A program made the translations under genes and the position numbers. Of a stretch of DNA of 27,244 bases, positions 8,277-15,648 are shown piece by piece. A model generated the notes under the pieces. It did not search any database. It had not been told where the DNA came from and was given only the letters and a program-made list of their open reading frames with translations. Position 1 is the stretch's first letter. Each line of letters opens with the position of its first letter. Where the stretch lies: positions 1 to 27,244 of the forward strand of contig CAMPAP010000114.1 in NCBI GenBank assembly GCA_946631935.1, written 5' to 3'. This stretch comes from an uncultured Lachnospiraceae bacterium. Its GTDB lineage: Bacteria > Bacillota > Clostridia > Lachnospirales > Lachnospiraceae.

Positions 8277-8303
8277 AACAGAGGTTTTGCCTCTGTTTCA
8301 TTT
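8271..8303. terminator. Bidirectional intrinsic terminator between convergent genes
   Basis: A perfect inverted repeat with 14-base arms (8271-8284 and 8290-8303) and a TTTTG loop. It is A-rich on its left side and T-rich on its right side, so it can end transcription from both sides. It overlaps the stop codon of the AlkD-like gene and lies immediately before the end of the ABC permease gene on the other strand. Confidence 0.92.
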
Positions 8304-8304
8304 T

Positions 8305-9108
8305 TTATGATCCGGTTCCGTTGTATCTTAAGGCTCCGTGCATCCAGATCTTATAGCTGATCCAGAAGAAAACTACCGCGATCACCGGGGAGAATAATGA
8401 GAGGATCTCTATATTGTCCGGTCTTAATATCACAAGGCTCGGGTAATATGCGATAAATGCTATGGGCATGATGAATGTAAAGATAAAGCGGAATACCGGA
8501 CTGAAAATGGTTATGGGGTATTTCGCATAATCCTTGAATCTTGTAACAAGGTCAAGTACGTAGAAGGAATTCTGTATCCAGAAACATGTGGCTGCTGCGG
8601 CATTCTGAAGAGCCACCATGACAACGGAAGCCGAGATCAAAAATACGATCAGTTTCAGAAGCATCAGTATGTCAAATCCAAGACCCAGATGATGCCATGA
8701 ATAAGCAAGAGTGCCTATTCCGAAGGCAAGCTGTCCCAGACCCTTTATATCAAATACCTCTGACTGATAATAGAAGAACAGATTGACGGGTCTGAAGCAG
8801 TATTTAATGAAATCACCGGAATAAACGGCGATCCTCAGGTTCCAGTTGTTGTCAAACAGACACTGAACCGGAGTGAGAGCTATAAGGGAGAAACCATAAA
8901 GGAACAGCATCTCATAATAGCTCCATCCGTTTATGGAAGGGAAGTTCCTGAAGATGATCCAGAAACTTACAAAGCCGGCAATATTGGTAAATATCATTCC
9001 TATGGTGGAGATGATAAAGTCGGCGCGGTAACTCATCTTGCTCTTAAGGTCCTGGGCAAGAATCTTAAAATATATTCTCAGATAAAATCTTAAGTCTTTC
9101 TTTTTCAT
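8305..9108 (-). CDS. ABC-2 type permease (COG3694-like), exporter subunit
   Basis: This 267-residue membrane protein has about six hydrophobic helices. Together with the gene upstream it forms the permease pair of a three-gene ABC exporter of the COG4586/COG4587/COG3694 type (family recalled from sequence style, not searched). Features include a basic N-terminus with MSYRADFIISTIG, the motif YYEMLFLYGFS, and GDFIKYCFRPVNLFFYY after the second or third helix. The ATG follows GGAGG at eight bases, and that site overlaps the end of the preceding permease gene, whose stop is only four bases away; translation is therefore likely coupled. The substrate is unknown. Related systems have been linked to drug or viologen export. 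Confidence 0.85.
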   Translation of the reverse strand: MKKKDLRFYLRIYFKILAQDLKSKMSYRADFIISTIGMIFTNIAGFVSFWIIFRNFPSINGWSYYEMLFLYGFSLIALTPVQCLFDNNWNLRIAVYSGDFIKYCFRPVNLFFYYQSEVFDIKGLGQLAFGIGTLAYSWHHLGLGFDILMLLKLIVFLISASVVMVALQNAAAATCFWIQNSFYVLDLVTRFKDYAKYPITIFSPVFRFIFTFIMPIAFIAYYPSLVILRPDNIEILSLFSPVIAVVFFWISYKIWMHGALRYNGTGS

Positions 9109-9112
9109 ATCA

Positions 9113-9916
9113 TCAACCTCCGTTCACCGTGATCTGGCGAAGGGATGCTTTCCAGAAAAGTTTGCTTATGACAGTCAGCACTATGCACCATATCAGCTGC
9201 GTTCCTATGACCCGGGCAACCGATAAGAGGTCCTGATGGGCATTTAAAAGTATTGAAAGAGGAGCATTATATATGGACTGGAATGGCAGATAAAAGGTTA
9301 TGGTCTTAAAAGGCTCCGGGAAAAAAGCAAGCGGAACCGTGGCGCCTGAAAGTAGCAGCACTATGACCTGCTTCATAATGTTAATTCCCCATATGGATTC
9401 GGTATAAAGACAGATTGTGGCTACGATAAAATCGATGCTGTAATTTATGGATATTCCTATCACAACCGATATCACAAAAAACACAAGGTTTGATCCGAAG
9501 CTGATGGCGCCTTTTGTCACAACAGCCACTATGATGAAGGTGGGAAGGAAGGTATATACGAAATTTGTGACAAACTCTCCGGAATATGACCAGAATATAT
9601 AGCTCCTGTAATCCATGGGTTTGAGCAGATCCAGAACTATTTTTCCGGACTGGATGTCACGGCCTATATACCATACGGTATACATCTCCATGAAATTGAA
9701 CAGCGCGGTGGCAAGGACAAGATAGATGAGGGTGTCGGTAAAGGTCATTCCGTTAACGACATCGGTTCCCGCAGAGGCATAGATAGCCTTCCACAGATAG
9801 TAGACAACGATAAGGTAAAGCAGATTACCGACGATCATCACAAATGTGCCGAGCCTGAACTGGAGGGATTCTATGATCCCGGCTTTTGTGAGGGTCGCAT
9901 ATTTTTTCAGATTCAA
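9113..9916 (-). CDS. ABC-2 type permease (COG4587-like), exporter subunit, TTG start
   Basis: This 267-residue protein with about six membrane helices is the sister permease of the gene that follows it. The segment VWYIGRDIQSGKIVLDLLKPMDYRSYIFWSYSGEF... (about residues 82-110) matches the cytoplasmic loop of this family and is paralleled in the other subunit by GDFIKYCFRP. The frame starts at a TTG at 9916 whose TTGA overlaps the stop codon of the ATPase gene by four bases; a GAGGGGGGAG stretch just upstream serves as ribosome site. Overlap and tight spacing point to co-translation and a heterodimeric membrane channel. Confidence 0.86.
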   Translation of the reverse strand: MNLKKYATLTKAGIIESLQFRLGTFVMIVGNLLYLIVVYYLWKAIYASAGTDVVNGMTFTDTLIYLVLATALFNFMEMYTVWYIGRDIQSGKIVLDLLKPMDYRSYIFWSYSGEFVTNFVYTFLPTFIIVAVVTKGAISFGSNLVFFVISVVIGISINYSIDFIVATICLYTESIWGINIMKQVIVLLLSGATVPLAFFPEPFKTITFYLPFQSIYNAPLSILLNAHQDLLSVARVIGTQLIWCIVLTVISKLFWKASLRQITVNGG

Positions 9917-10914
9917 TTTACTCCCCCCTCGTATATCTTTTTGATGACTTCCTCGGTGGAAATCTCCTCAAGCTGCATATCCTTGATCTTGTAGGATCTC
10001 TGAAGTCTTCCCAAGACATCCATTACTCCGGCCTTCTCTTCATCCACAAGTATGGAGATCCAGTCATCCATGATCCTTACGGAAAAACCTTCGAGTTCAT
10101 TTTTGATGCTTTCCGCCTGAGTCTCAAGTTCTCCTGTCGGACGGACTTTAAGGATACGGTATGAACCGAAGAATTTCTTAAGCTGCTCTATGTCATTATC
10201 ATAAAGCATCTTTCCTTTATCAATAATGACGGTCCTTTGGCAAAGGGCATCAACATCACCCATGTCATGGGTTGTGAGGATTACTGTGGTGTTCTTTTCC
10301 TTATTGAGAGCGTGGATCAGCTTCCTGATATTTGCTTTCATGGCAACATCAAGTCCGATGGTGGGCTCGTCAAGGAATACGATCTTTGGATTATGAAGGA
10401 AAGCGGCAAGAATGTCACTTAAAGTGCGCTGCCCCAAAGACATCTGACGTACAGTCTTATGAAGAAGCGGATCTATGTCCACAAGTGATCTGTAAAGGTC
10501 CAGCATGTCATTATAGTCTTTATCGTTTATCTGATAGATGTCTTTGAGGATCTTAAATGATTCCACAAGGGGCAGTGCCCACCAGAGCTGTGTTCGCTGG
10601 CCGAATACAACTCCTATCTCCTGGGCGTTTTTGGAGCGGTTTTTGTAAGGTACGATACCGTTGGTGAGAATGGTTCCCGATGTGGGTTCAAGGACGCCGG
10701 TCATCATCTTGATGGTGGTGGATTTACCGGCTCCGTTTGGTCCCAGGTATCCGACGATCTCTCCCTGCTCAATGGTCATACTGACATTATCCACTGCACG
10801 GACAGTCTTGTAATTTCTCGAGAACAGATCCTGAAGGCTTCCCTTCAGACCTTCCCTGCGCTCGAGTACTTTGAATTCTTTGGTAAGATCTTTGATCTCT
10901 ATGATAGCTGACAT
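9913..10914 (-). CDS. ABC exporter ATP-binding protein (COG4586-like)
   Basis: This 333-residue nucleotide-binding subunit powers the two permeases encoded behind it. The Walker A motif GPNGAGKST lies at about 58-66. The Q-loop is in VVFGQRTQLWWALP, where the QRTQLWW stretch is typical of this COG. The signature is the variant MSLGQR rather than LSGGQ, Walker B is IVFLDEPTIGLD, and the H-loop is LTTHD. A C-terminal domain of about 100 residues follows the ATPase core. The ATG at 10914 is preceded by AAGGGGAGAAA. The gene is first in a three-gene operon and diverges from the MATE gene, so both exporter systems share one 90-base control region. Confidence 0.92.
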   Translation of the reverse strand: MSAIIEIKDLTKEFKVLERREGLKGSLQDLFSRNYKTVRAVDNVSMTIEQGEIVGYLGPNGAGKSTTIKMMTGVLEPTSGTILTNGIVPYKNRSKNAQEIGVVFGQRTQLWWALPLVESFKILKDIYQINDKDYNDMLDLYRSLVDIDPLLHKTVRQMSLGQRTLSDILAAFLHNPKIVFLDEPTIGLDVAMKANIRKLIHALNKEKNTTVILTTHDMGDVDALCQRTVIIDKGKMLYDNDIEQLKKFFGSYRILKVRPTGELETQAESIKNELEGFSVRIMDDWISILVDEEKAGVMDVLGRLQRSYKIKDMQLEEISTEEVIKKIYEGGVN

Positions 10915-10951
10915 TTTCTCCCCTTTATCCCTTATAAAAAATTATTTATAA

Positions 10952-10980
10952 AAGATATCACAAAGCTTTTGTTTAGTAAA
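10952..10980 (-). promoter_or_regulatory. Possible promoter of the ABC exporter operon
   Basis: On the minus strand, TTTACT (10975-10980) and TATCTT (10952-10957) are 17 bases apart, with a TGA just before the -10 that fits an extended -10 element. Each hexamer matches four of six consensus bases. The predicted start near 10945 gives a leader of about 30 bases. It overlaps the MATE promoter face to face, so the two may compete. Confidence 0.42.
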
Positions 10981-10998
10981 GGTGTGTGATGTTATAAT
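10969..10998 (+). promoter_or_regulatory. Extended -10 promoter of the MATE gene, positioned for a leaderless mRNA
   Basis: A perfect TATAAT (10993-10998) preceded by TG-T makes the ten-base ATGTTATAAT; a weak TTGTTT (10969-10974) lies 18 bases upstream. The -10 ends only six bases before the ATG at 11005, so the expected transcription start falls on or beside the A of the start codon. Confidence 0.7.
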
Positions 10999-11004
10999 GG
11001 ACAA

Positions 11005-12354
11005 ATGACTGACAAAAATTCCAATTATATAAAAAGAATAATAGCCGTTGCACTTCCTATAGCGCTGTCGAATCTGGTGTCGCAGCTTCAGCTTTTGATA
11101 GACCGTATGTTTATCGGAAGACTTTCACTTGACAGCGTAAGCGCAGTGAGCAATGCCACCACACCGTTTTGGACGACCATGTCCACTGTTTTTGCGCTCA
11201 CAACCGGAGCGACGATAGTGGTGAGCCAGGCATACGGGGCAAATGAGATTGAAAAGGCAAAAAGTTATCTTGCCGCGCTTTTTAAGTTCAACAATGTGTT
11301 TGGCATAGGACTCTTTTTGTTCTGGATCCTTTGCCCACAGATAGTATTCAGGATCATGGGCGTGGATGAGAGCATTATAGGCATGAGCATCGACTATGCC
11401 AGATATTGTGCGCCCGTATTTATATTTACCGGTATAGGATCTGCAATAAGCTGTATGCTTGAGGTAAGTCAGAAGACCGTTATCATGATCGCATACGGTC
11501 TGACGAGATCACTTACAAATATAGCGCTTGACTATATTCTTATCTTCGGACATTTCGGATTTCCCGCCATGGGTGTAAAGGGTGCTGCGATAGCAACCAC
11601 CATTGCGGAGCTTATAGGCGACCTTGTTGTTTTGATCTATTCCATAATGTCGACAAAACTGCCTGTAAGACCTTCCATGAATCAGATTATTTTTTCGAAG
11701 CTAAAGCCGTATCTCGGAACCATAAAGTTCGGAATACCGGCTGCATGTGAAGAGTTTGCGTGGAACATCGGTAATCTGTATCTTCTGGTGATGCTCAATA
11801 AGATATCCGTGGAGGCCGCAGGGATACATGCCATCGTGTTTGGCGTGGAACTGATAGCGGTTGAGCTGTTTGTTTCCATCGGAACCGCAACCCTGACTCT
11901 GTCCGGTTTCGAAACCGGAAAAAAGAGCATGGATGGTGTGTGGAATGTGGTCAAATGGTCCCTTATCCTGTGCGGAGTAATATCCGTGGTAAATGTGGTA
12001 TTGTTCATGATATTTCCGGAGACGATCCTCGGATGGTTTACCACGGATAAAGCTGTGATTTCCGCTGCACCTCTTTACCTTTTGATAGTAGGCATTGATC
12101 TGTTCCCAAAGAGCGGAAATATCATAGTCGGTTCCGGTATCAAGGGATACGGTGATCCCCGGTGGATGATGCTGACCCAGCTTTTCGGAACGGTATTTGT
12201 CATATCCGCAAGTACGGTGCTAGTCATGGTGCTTCATATGGGAATCTTTGAGATATTCTGTATGGTCGTTGCAGATGAGACTATCAGGCTGATATTTAAT
12301 GCGGGAAAGTTAAGAAGAGTAATAAAAAAGGGATTTGTAAGCGCAGACAGTTAA
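11005..12354 (+). CDS. MATE-family multidrug/organic cation efflux transporter
   Basis: This 449-residue integral membrane protein has about twelve hydrophobic helices in two similar halves. MATE proteins expel cationic drugs or metabolites in exchange for sodium ions or protons. The opening IIAVALPIALSNLVSQLQLLIDRMFIGRLS is the usual first-helix region. FWTTMSTVFALTTGATIVVSQAYGA is the conserved second segment, and FGFPAMGVKGAAIATTIAE marks the end of the first half. Length is normal. The ATG at 11005 is the only start that keeps helix 1 intact; the next in-frame ATG is at codon 35. No good ribosome site precedes it, and the promoter is so close that the mRNA may have almost no leader. Confidence 0.93.
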   Translation: MTDKNSNYIKRIIAVALPIALSNLVSQLQLLIDRMFIGRLSLDSVSAVSNATTPFWTTMSTVFALTTGATIVVSQAYGANEIEKAKSYLAALFKFNNVFGIGLFLFWILCPQIVFRIMGVDESIIGMSIDYARYCAPVFIFTGIGSAISCMLEVSQKTVIMIAYGLTRSLTNIALDYILIFGHFGFPAMGVKGAAIATTIAELIGDLVVLIYSIMSTKLPVRPSMNQIIFSKLKPYLGTIKFGIPAACEEFAWNIGNLYLLVMLNKISVEAAGIHAIVFGVELIAVELFVSIGTATLTLSGFETGKKSMDGVWNVVKWSLILCGVISVVNVVLFMIFPETILGWFTTDKAVISAAPLYLLIVGIDLFPKSGNIIVGSGIKGYGDPRWMMLTQLFGTVFVISASTVLVMVLHMGIFEIFCMVVADETIRLIFNAGKLRRVIKKGFVSADS

Positions 12355-12370
12355 TATATTCAGGCTGCAA

Positions 12371-12398
12371 AAAACGCACCGATATACCGGTGCGTTTT
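12371..12398. terminator. Bidirectional terminator between the MATE gene and the unknown lipoprotein gene
   Basis: Perfect 11-base arms (12371-12381 and 12388-12398), a six-base loop, and runs of A on the left and T on the right. It can stop transcripts from both converging genes. Confidence 0.9.
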
Positions 12399-12408
12399 AC
12401 ATTTCATA

Positions 12409-14181
12409 TCAGGAGAAGACGAATCTGATATCATCCTTACCGCTTATCATTTCTATGTGCCAGCCGTGCACGCTTTCGGGGCCCACCGCAATCAGCTGCC
12501 TGAGATTTGAAACCTCGGGGACAGTGATGTTGTAGGATTGAATTCCGGCTTTATTCAAAGTGACAACATCCGTACCTGATACCTTGAAATCGACATTGTC
12601 TTCAAGCGATACCACATACATCATGTCTAATCCATCTTCGTCCACGACTATCGGCTGGTAGAAGTCCCATCCCTCATCGGAAGGAGGATTGATCATTACC
12701 ATGAATAATGAATCATCGGGGGCATAGCTTAAGAATTCTCTCCATGTATCGGGAGTCCTGTTCCGCTTGAAATCGGCAAAGGCATAGATGGGAGCATTGA
12801 GGCATTCGGGTCTTTCGATGGTCTCCTCGTATACTTTTTCGTAGTCATCCTTCCAGTATTCGATCTTGATCTTTGTGCCGTTCTCAACAAATGAAAGACC
12901 GCAGATCTCGGTTCCGTCGACCTGGTATATTACCCTGTCCTCATAATCGTATACGGTATCCATATATGAATAGAAGGAATCCCATACCTTGTCTCCATGG
13001 AGGAAATTGGCTCCGTAGAGACTTTTTACGGGCCAGGAAGTGCGCATATTGAAGATCGTATATATGCCCATATGGGGATTTAAGTGGGATGTGATGATGA
13101 GATTGTCATCAAGCACCTCAAGATCCATGATGGCATTTCCTTCGATGCCGTAAAATTCGGGATCAAATTCTCTGCCGTTTACGGTAAATTTCAGACCGTC
13201 GGTCTCGACTTTCTGTTCGAGATCCCCAAGATCGTAATATCCGTAGTATTTATACATTACTTCATCTGCAAAACAGATATCGCCGTTTGAATCAGTTTTG
13301 AATTTGTAGACTGACATGGGGTAAGAACTTTTGAAAAGGGGGCCGTCCAAGACACCGGTCAGGTCAGCGCCTTCCGCAAGAGAGTATAAAACAGACTGAT
13401 GATCTGCGCTTTCGTCAAATTCCGCAGCGAGGAAATTGAAATTGGTATACTCGTCATATTCCTCGGATTCACAGGGAGTGACATAGTGAAGGACAGGTCC
13501 GTCCTCAGTATTTTCCTCGATCATTGCATAGAACTGACTGTCTGCAAGTTTATCCGGGATAACATTTACTTTATTTTTCCTGACAAAAACCCACCTCATG
13601 ATATTCTCATATGTCTCCTTGTTATAAGGAGAAATAAGAACATCGTAAGCGATGGCGGAGGTACCGTTACCAAGTTCTTCAAGATACAGATAGTCCCGGC
13701 CGTCACATTGGGATATCATAAACCGCCCGCTTGAAGAAGCTGAGTCTTCGGCACACCCGAAGGTCTCTTCAAGTCCTTCAAGTTCAAGGGTGTAAAAATG
13801 AAGCCCGTCCATTTGACTGGAATCGTCTGACTGTAATGTTATGGTTCCGTCCACTGTCTCGGGGGCGCTGTGGCTGTAGGTCACGTTTCCGTTTTTATGT
13901 ATCCGGAGTTCTCCGTATACCGTTCCCGCCGCCGGGTCAACCAGATCCCATTTGCCGCTTAAAAATGACAGAAGATCTGCTTCCGAAGAATAGTCAAGCT
14001 CCTCTATGGGAACGATCCCGGCTTCTTCGGCTTCTTCGTCACCTTCTTTACCACCTGATTCTTCGTCTGATTCTTTTACGGGATTTGATGAGGGCAGGCC
14101 GGCGCTGTTTTCACATCCCGAAAAAACAAGACAACAGACAGTGCAGACCATAAGTAATATAGTGAATAACCTTATTCTCAT
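12409..14181 (-). CDS. Large secreted lipoprotein of unknown function
   Basis: I do not recognise this 590-residue protein. It begins with a lipoprotein signal peptide (MRIRLFTILLMVCTVCC) and the lipobox VFSGC, so Cys23 should be lipidated and the protein held on the outer face of the membrane. An acidic Glu/Ser/Gly linker follows. Then comes a region (about 65-150, with LSFLSGKWDLVD and YGELRIHKNGNVTYS) that looks like a small beta-barrel or lipocalin-like fold. The remaining 440 residues are acidic and beta-rich, with many aromatic residues. An upstream in-frame ATG at 14199 exists, but AGGAG (14189-14193) lies seven bases before the ATG at 14181, which I therefore choose. The gene stands alone between its own promoter and a terminator. 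Confidence 0.75.
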   Translation of the reverse strand: MRIRLFTILLMVCTVCCLVFSGCENSAGLPSSNPVKESDEESGGKEGDEEAEEAGIVPIEELDYSSEADLLSFLSGKWDLVDPAAGTVYGELRIHKNGNVTYSHSAPETVDGTITLQSDDSSQMDGLHFYTLELEGLEETFGCAEDSASSSGRFMISQCDGRDYLYLEELGNGTSAIAYDVLISPYNKETYENIMRWVFVRKNKVNVIPDKLADSQFYAMIEENTEDGPVLHYVTPCESEEYDEYTNFNFLAAEFDESADHQSVLYSLAEGADLTGVLDGPLFKSSYPMSVYKFKTDSNGDICFADEVMYKYYGYYDLGDLEQKVETDGLKFTVNGREFDPEFYGIEGNAIMDLEVLDDNLIITSHLNPHMGIYTIFNMRTSWPVKSLYGANFLHGDKVWDSFYSYMDTVYDYEDRVIYQVDGTEICGLSFVENGTKIKIEYWKDDYEKVYEETIERPECLNAPIYAFADFKRNRTPDTWREFLSYAPDDSLFMVMINPPSDEGWDFYQPIVVDEDGLDMMYVVSLEDNVDFKVSGTDVVTLNKAGIQSYNITVPEVSNLRQLIAVGPESVHGWHIEMISGKDDIRFVFS

Positions 14182-14220
14182 TATCATTCTCCTTCCCATT
14201 CCCCTTAAGAAACTATGGTG

Positions 14221-14230
14221 ATTATAACAT
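14221..14230 (-). promoter_or_regulatory. Extended -10 promoter of the unknown lipoprotein gene
   Basis: Minus-strand ATGTTATAAT, a perfect -10 with upstream TGT, identical to the elements before the MATE and Dabb genes. No convincing -35 is seen. Predicted start is near 14213, about 32 bases before the chosen ATG. Confidence 0.65.
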
Positions 14231-14273
14231 AAAGAAAGGGAGAAATTTTTACGTTAATAACACGTATATTGCT

Positions 14274-14303
14274 TTGACGCTGATATCCGGCGAATGTTAT
14301 GAT
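14274..14303 (+). promoter_or_regulatory. Sigma-A promoter of the alcohol dehydrogenase gene
   Basis: TTGACG (14274-14279, five of six) and TATGAT (14298-14303, five of six) are 18 bases apart, with TGT before the -10. Predicted start near 14310 leaves about 40 bases to the ATG at 14349, with an AAAGGAA ribosome site. Confidence 0.72.
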
Positions 14304-14348
14304 TTTTTCAAACCAGTTTAGCCGAAGATAAGGCAGAAAGGAATTCAT

Positions 14349-15524
14349 ATGGATAATTTTTCATTCTACTCACCCACCTGTTTTGTATTCGGAAAGGATT
14401 CCGAGAAAAAGACCGGAGACTGCGTTAAAAGATTCAGTGGAAGCAGGGTTCTGATCCATTACGGCGGAGGAAGCGTTGTCCGCTCCGGACTTCTTGACAG
14501 GGTCAAGGCATCTTTGGATAAAGCCGGAGTCACTTACGCCGAGCTTGGAGGTGTAAAGCCCAATCCCAGAAGCGGACTTGTATATGAAGGTATAGAGCTT
14601 GCAAAAAAAGAAAATGTCGATTTTATACTCGCTGTAGGAGGCGGAAGCGCGATAGATTCCGCCAAGGCCATAGCGGCAGGTGTTTTATATGACGGAGATT
14701 TCTGGGATTTTTATCAGGGAAAAAGGATTGAGAAGGCACTGCCTGTAGGAACCGTCCTTACCATCGCCGCGGCGGGAAGTGAGGGAAGCCCCGATTCCGT
14801 TATTACCAAGGAAGAGGGAATGTATAAAAGAGGTGCAAGTTCCGATGCCATAAGGCCCAGGTTTTCCATTCTGAATCCCGCACTTACCCAGACTCTTCCC
14901 GCATACCAGACCGCCTGCGGAATCACGGATATCATGGCACATCTTTACGAGCGGTATCTTACCGGTACCGAAGAAGTTGAAGTTACAGACAGGATGATCG
15001 AAGCTCTTCTTCTTACCATGATCCATGAGGGACCCAGGGTCATTGCAGATCCCGACAATTATGAAGCAAGAGCCAATATCATGTGGGCAGGGACCATGGC
15101 ACACAATAATTCCTGCGGTGTGGGAAGAAGCCAGGACTGGCTCAGCCACAATATCGAGCATGAGCTCTCCGCACTTTATGACTGCGCTCACGGTGCAGGA
15201 CTTGCGGTGACCATGCCTGCTGTTTTTACATATGAGATGAAGACGAATGTTATGAGGTTTGCCCAGGTGGCTGTCAGGGTCTGGGGCTGCCAGATGGATT
15301 TTGCACATCCCGAAGTCACGGCAAAGGCCGGGATCGAAGCCTTCAGGAACTTCCTTATATCCATCGGAATGCCTAAGAATTTCGAAGAGCTTGGAGCAAA
15401 GGAAGAAGATATCCCCAGGCTTGCGGAGGTTCTCTGCCACGGGGATGGAAGAAAGGGTACCATATCCGGATTCATAACACTTAATGAGGATGAATGCGCT
15501 GAGATCTACAGGATGATGGTTTGA
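14349..15524 (+). CDS. Iron/zinc-dependent alcohol dehydrogenase, YqhD/BdhA type
   Basis: This 391-residue cytoplasmic group III alcohol dehydrogenase reduces aldehydes (for example butyraldehyde) to alcohols with NAD(P)H. The N-terminal nucleotide-binding half contains YGGGS and VGGGSAIDSAK. The helical C-terminal half carries the metal site: Asp194, His198 (TDIMAH), His267 (LSHNIEH) and His281 (YDCAHGAG). These four numbers are the same as the zinc ligands I recall for E. coli YqhD, and the length is almost the same, so the subfamily assignment is firm. The role is probably removal of toxic aldehydes or fermentative alcohol formation. It has its own promoter and no clear terminator before the next gene 124 bases on. 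Confidence 0.93.
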   Translation: MDNFSFYSPTCFVFGKDSEKKTGDCVKRFSGSRVLIHYGGGSVVRSGLLDRVKASLDKAGVTYAELGGVKPNPRSGLVYEGIELAKKENVDFILAVGGGSAIDSAKAIAAGVLYDGDFWDFYQGKRIEKALPVGTVLTIAAAGSEGSPDSVITKEEGMYKRGASSDAIRPRFSILNPALTQTLPAYQTACGITDIMAHLYERYLTGTEEVEVTDRMIEALLLTMIHEGPRVIADPDNYEARANIMWAGTMAHNNSCGVGRSQDWLSHNIEHELSALYDCAHGAGLAVTMPAVFTYEMKTNVMRFAQVAVRVWGCQMDFAHPEVTAKAGIEAFRNFLISIGMPKNFEELGAKEEDIPRLAEVLCHGDGRKGTISGFITLNEDECAEIYRMMV

Positions 15525-15550
15525 AATAATAAAAATTTTTTCTAAAGGAG

Positions 15551-15622
15551 TGACGAAAGCAAAATCCGTCCCGTCATTATATGTGTAAGGGAAAAACCGG
15601 AACTCCGGAGAGAAGAACCCTT
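15551..15622 (+). promoter_or_regulatory. Possible structured leader before the VWA lipoprotein gene
   Basis: The 124-base gap has two small inverted repeats: TGACG (15551-15555) with CGTCA (15572-15576), and AAGGG (15587-15591) with CCCTT (15618-15622) enclosing CCGG-AACT-CCGG (15597-15608). Neither is followed by a T-run. They could be a folded 5' leader, but the stems are short and I match no known riboswitch. I cannot place a good promoter here. Confidence 0.25.
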
Positions 15623-15648
15623 CAGCACATTTTGAGGAGGAAAATAAT

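Noticed and set aside
15550..15588. A 12-codon GTG open frame before the VWA gene as a leader peptide.
   Set aside because: The AAGGAG stretch overlaps the GTG itself, leaving no room for ribosome binding.
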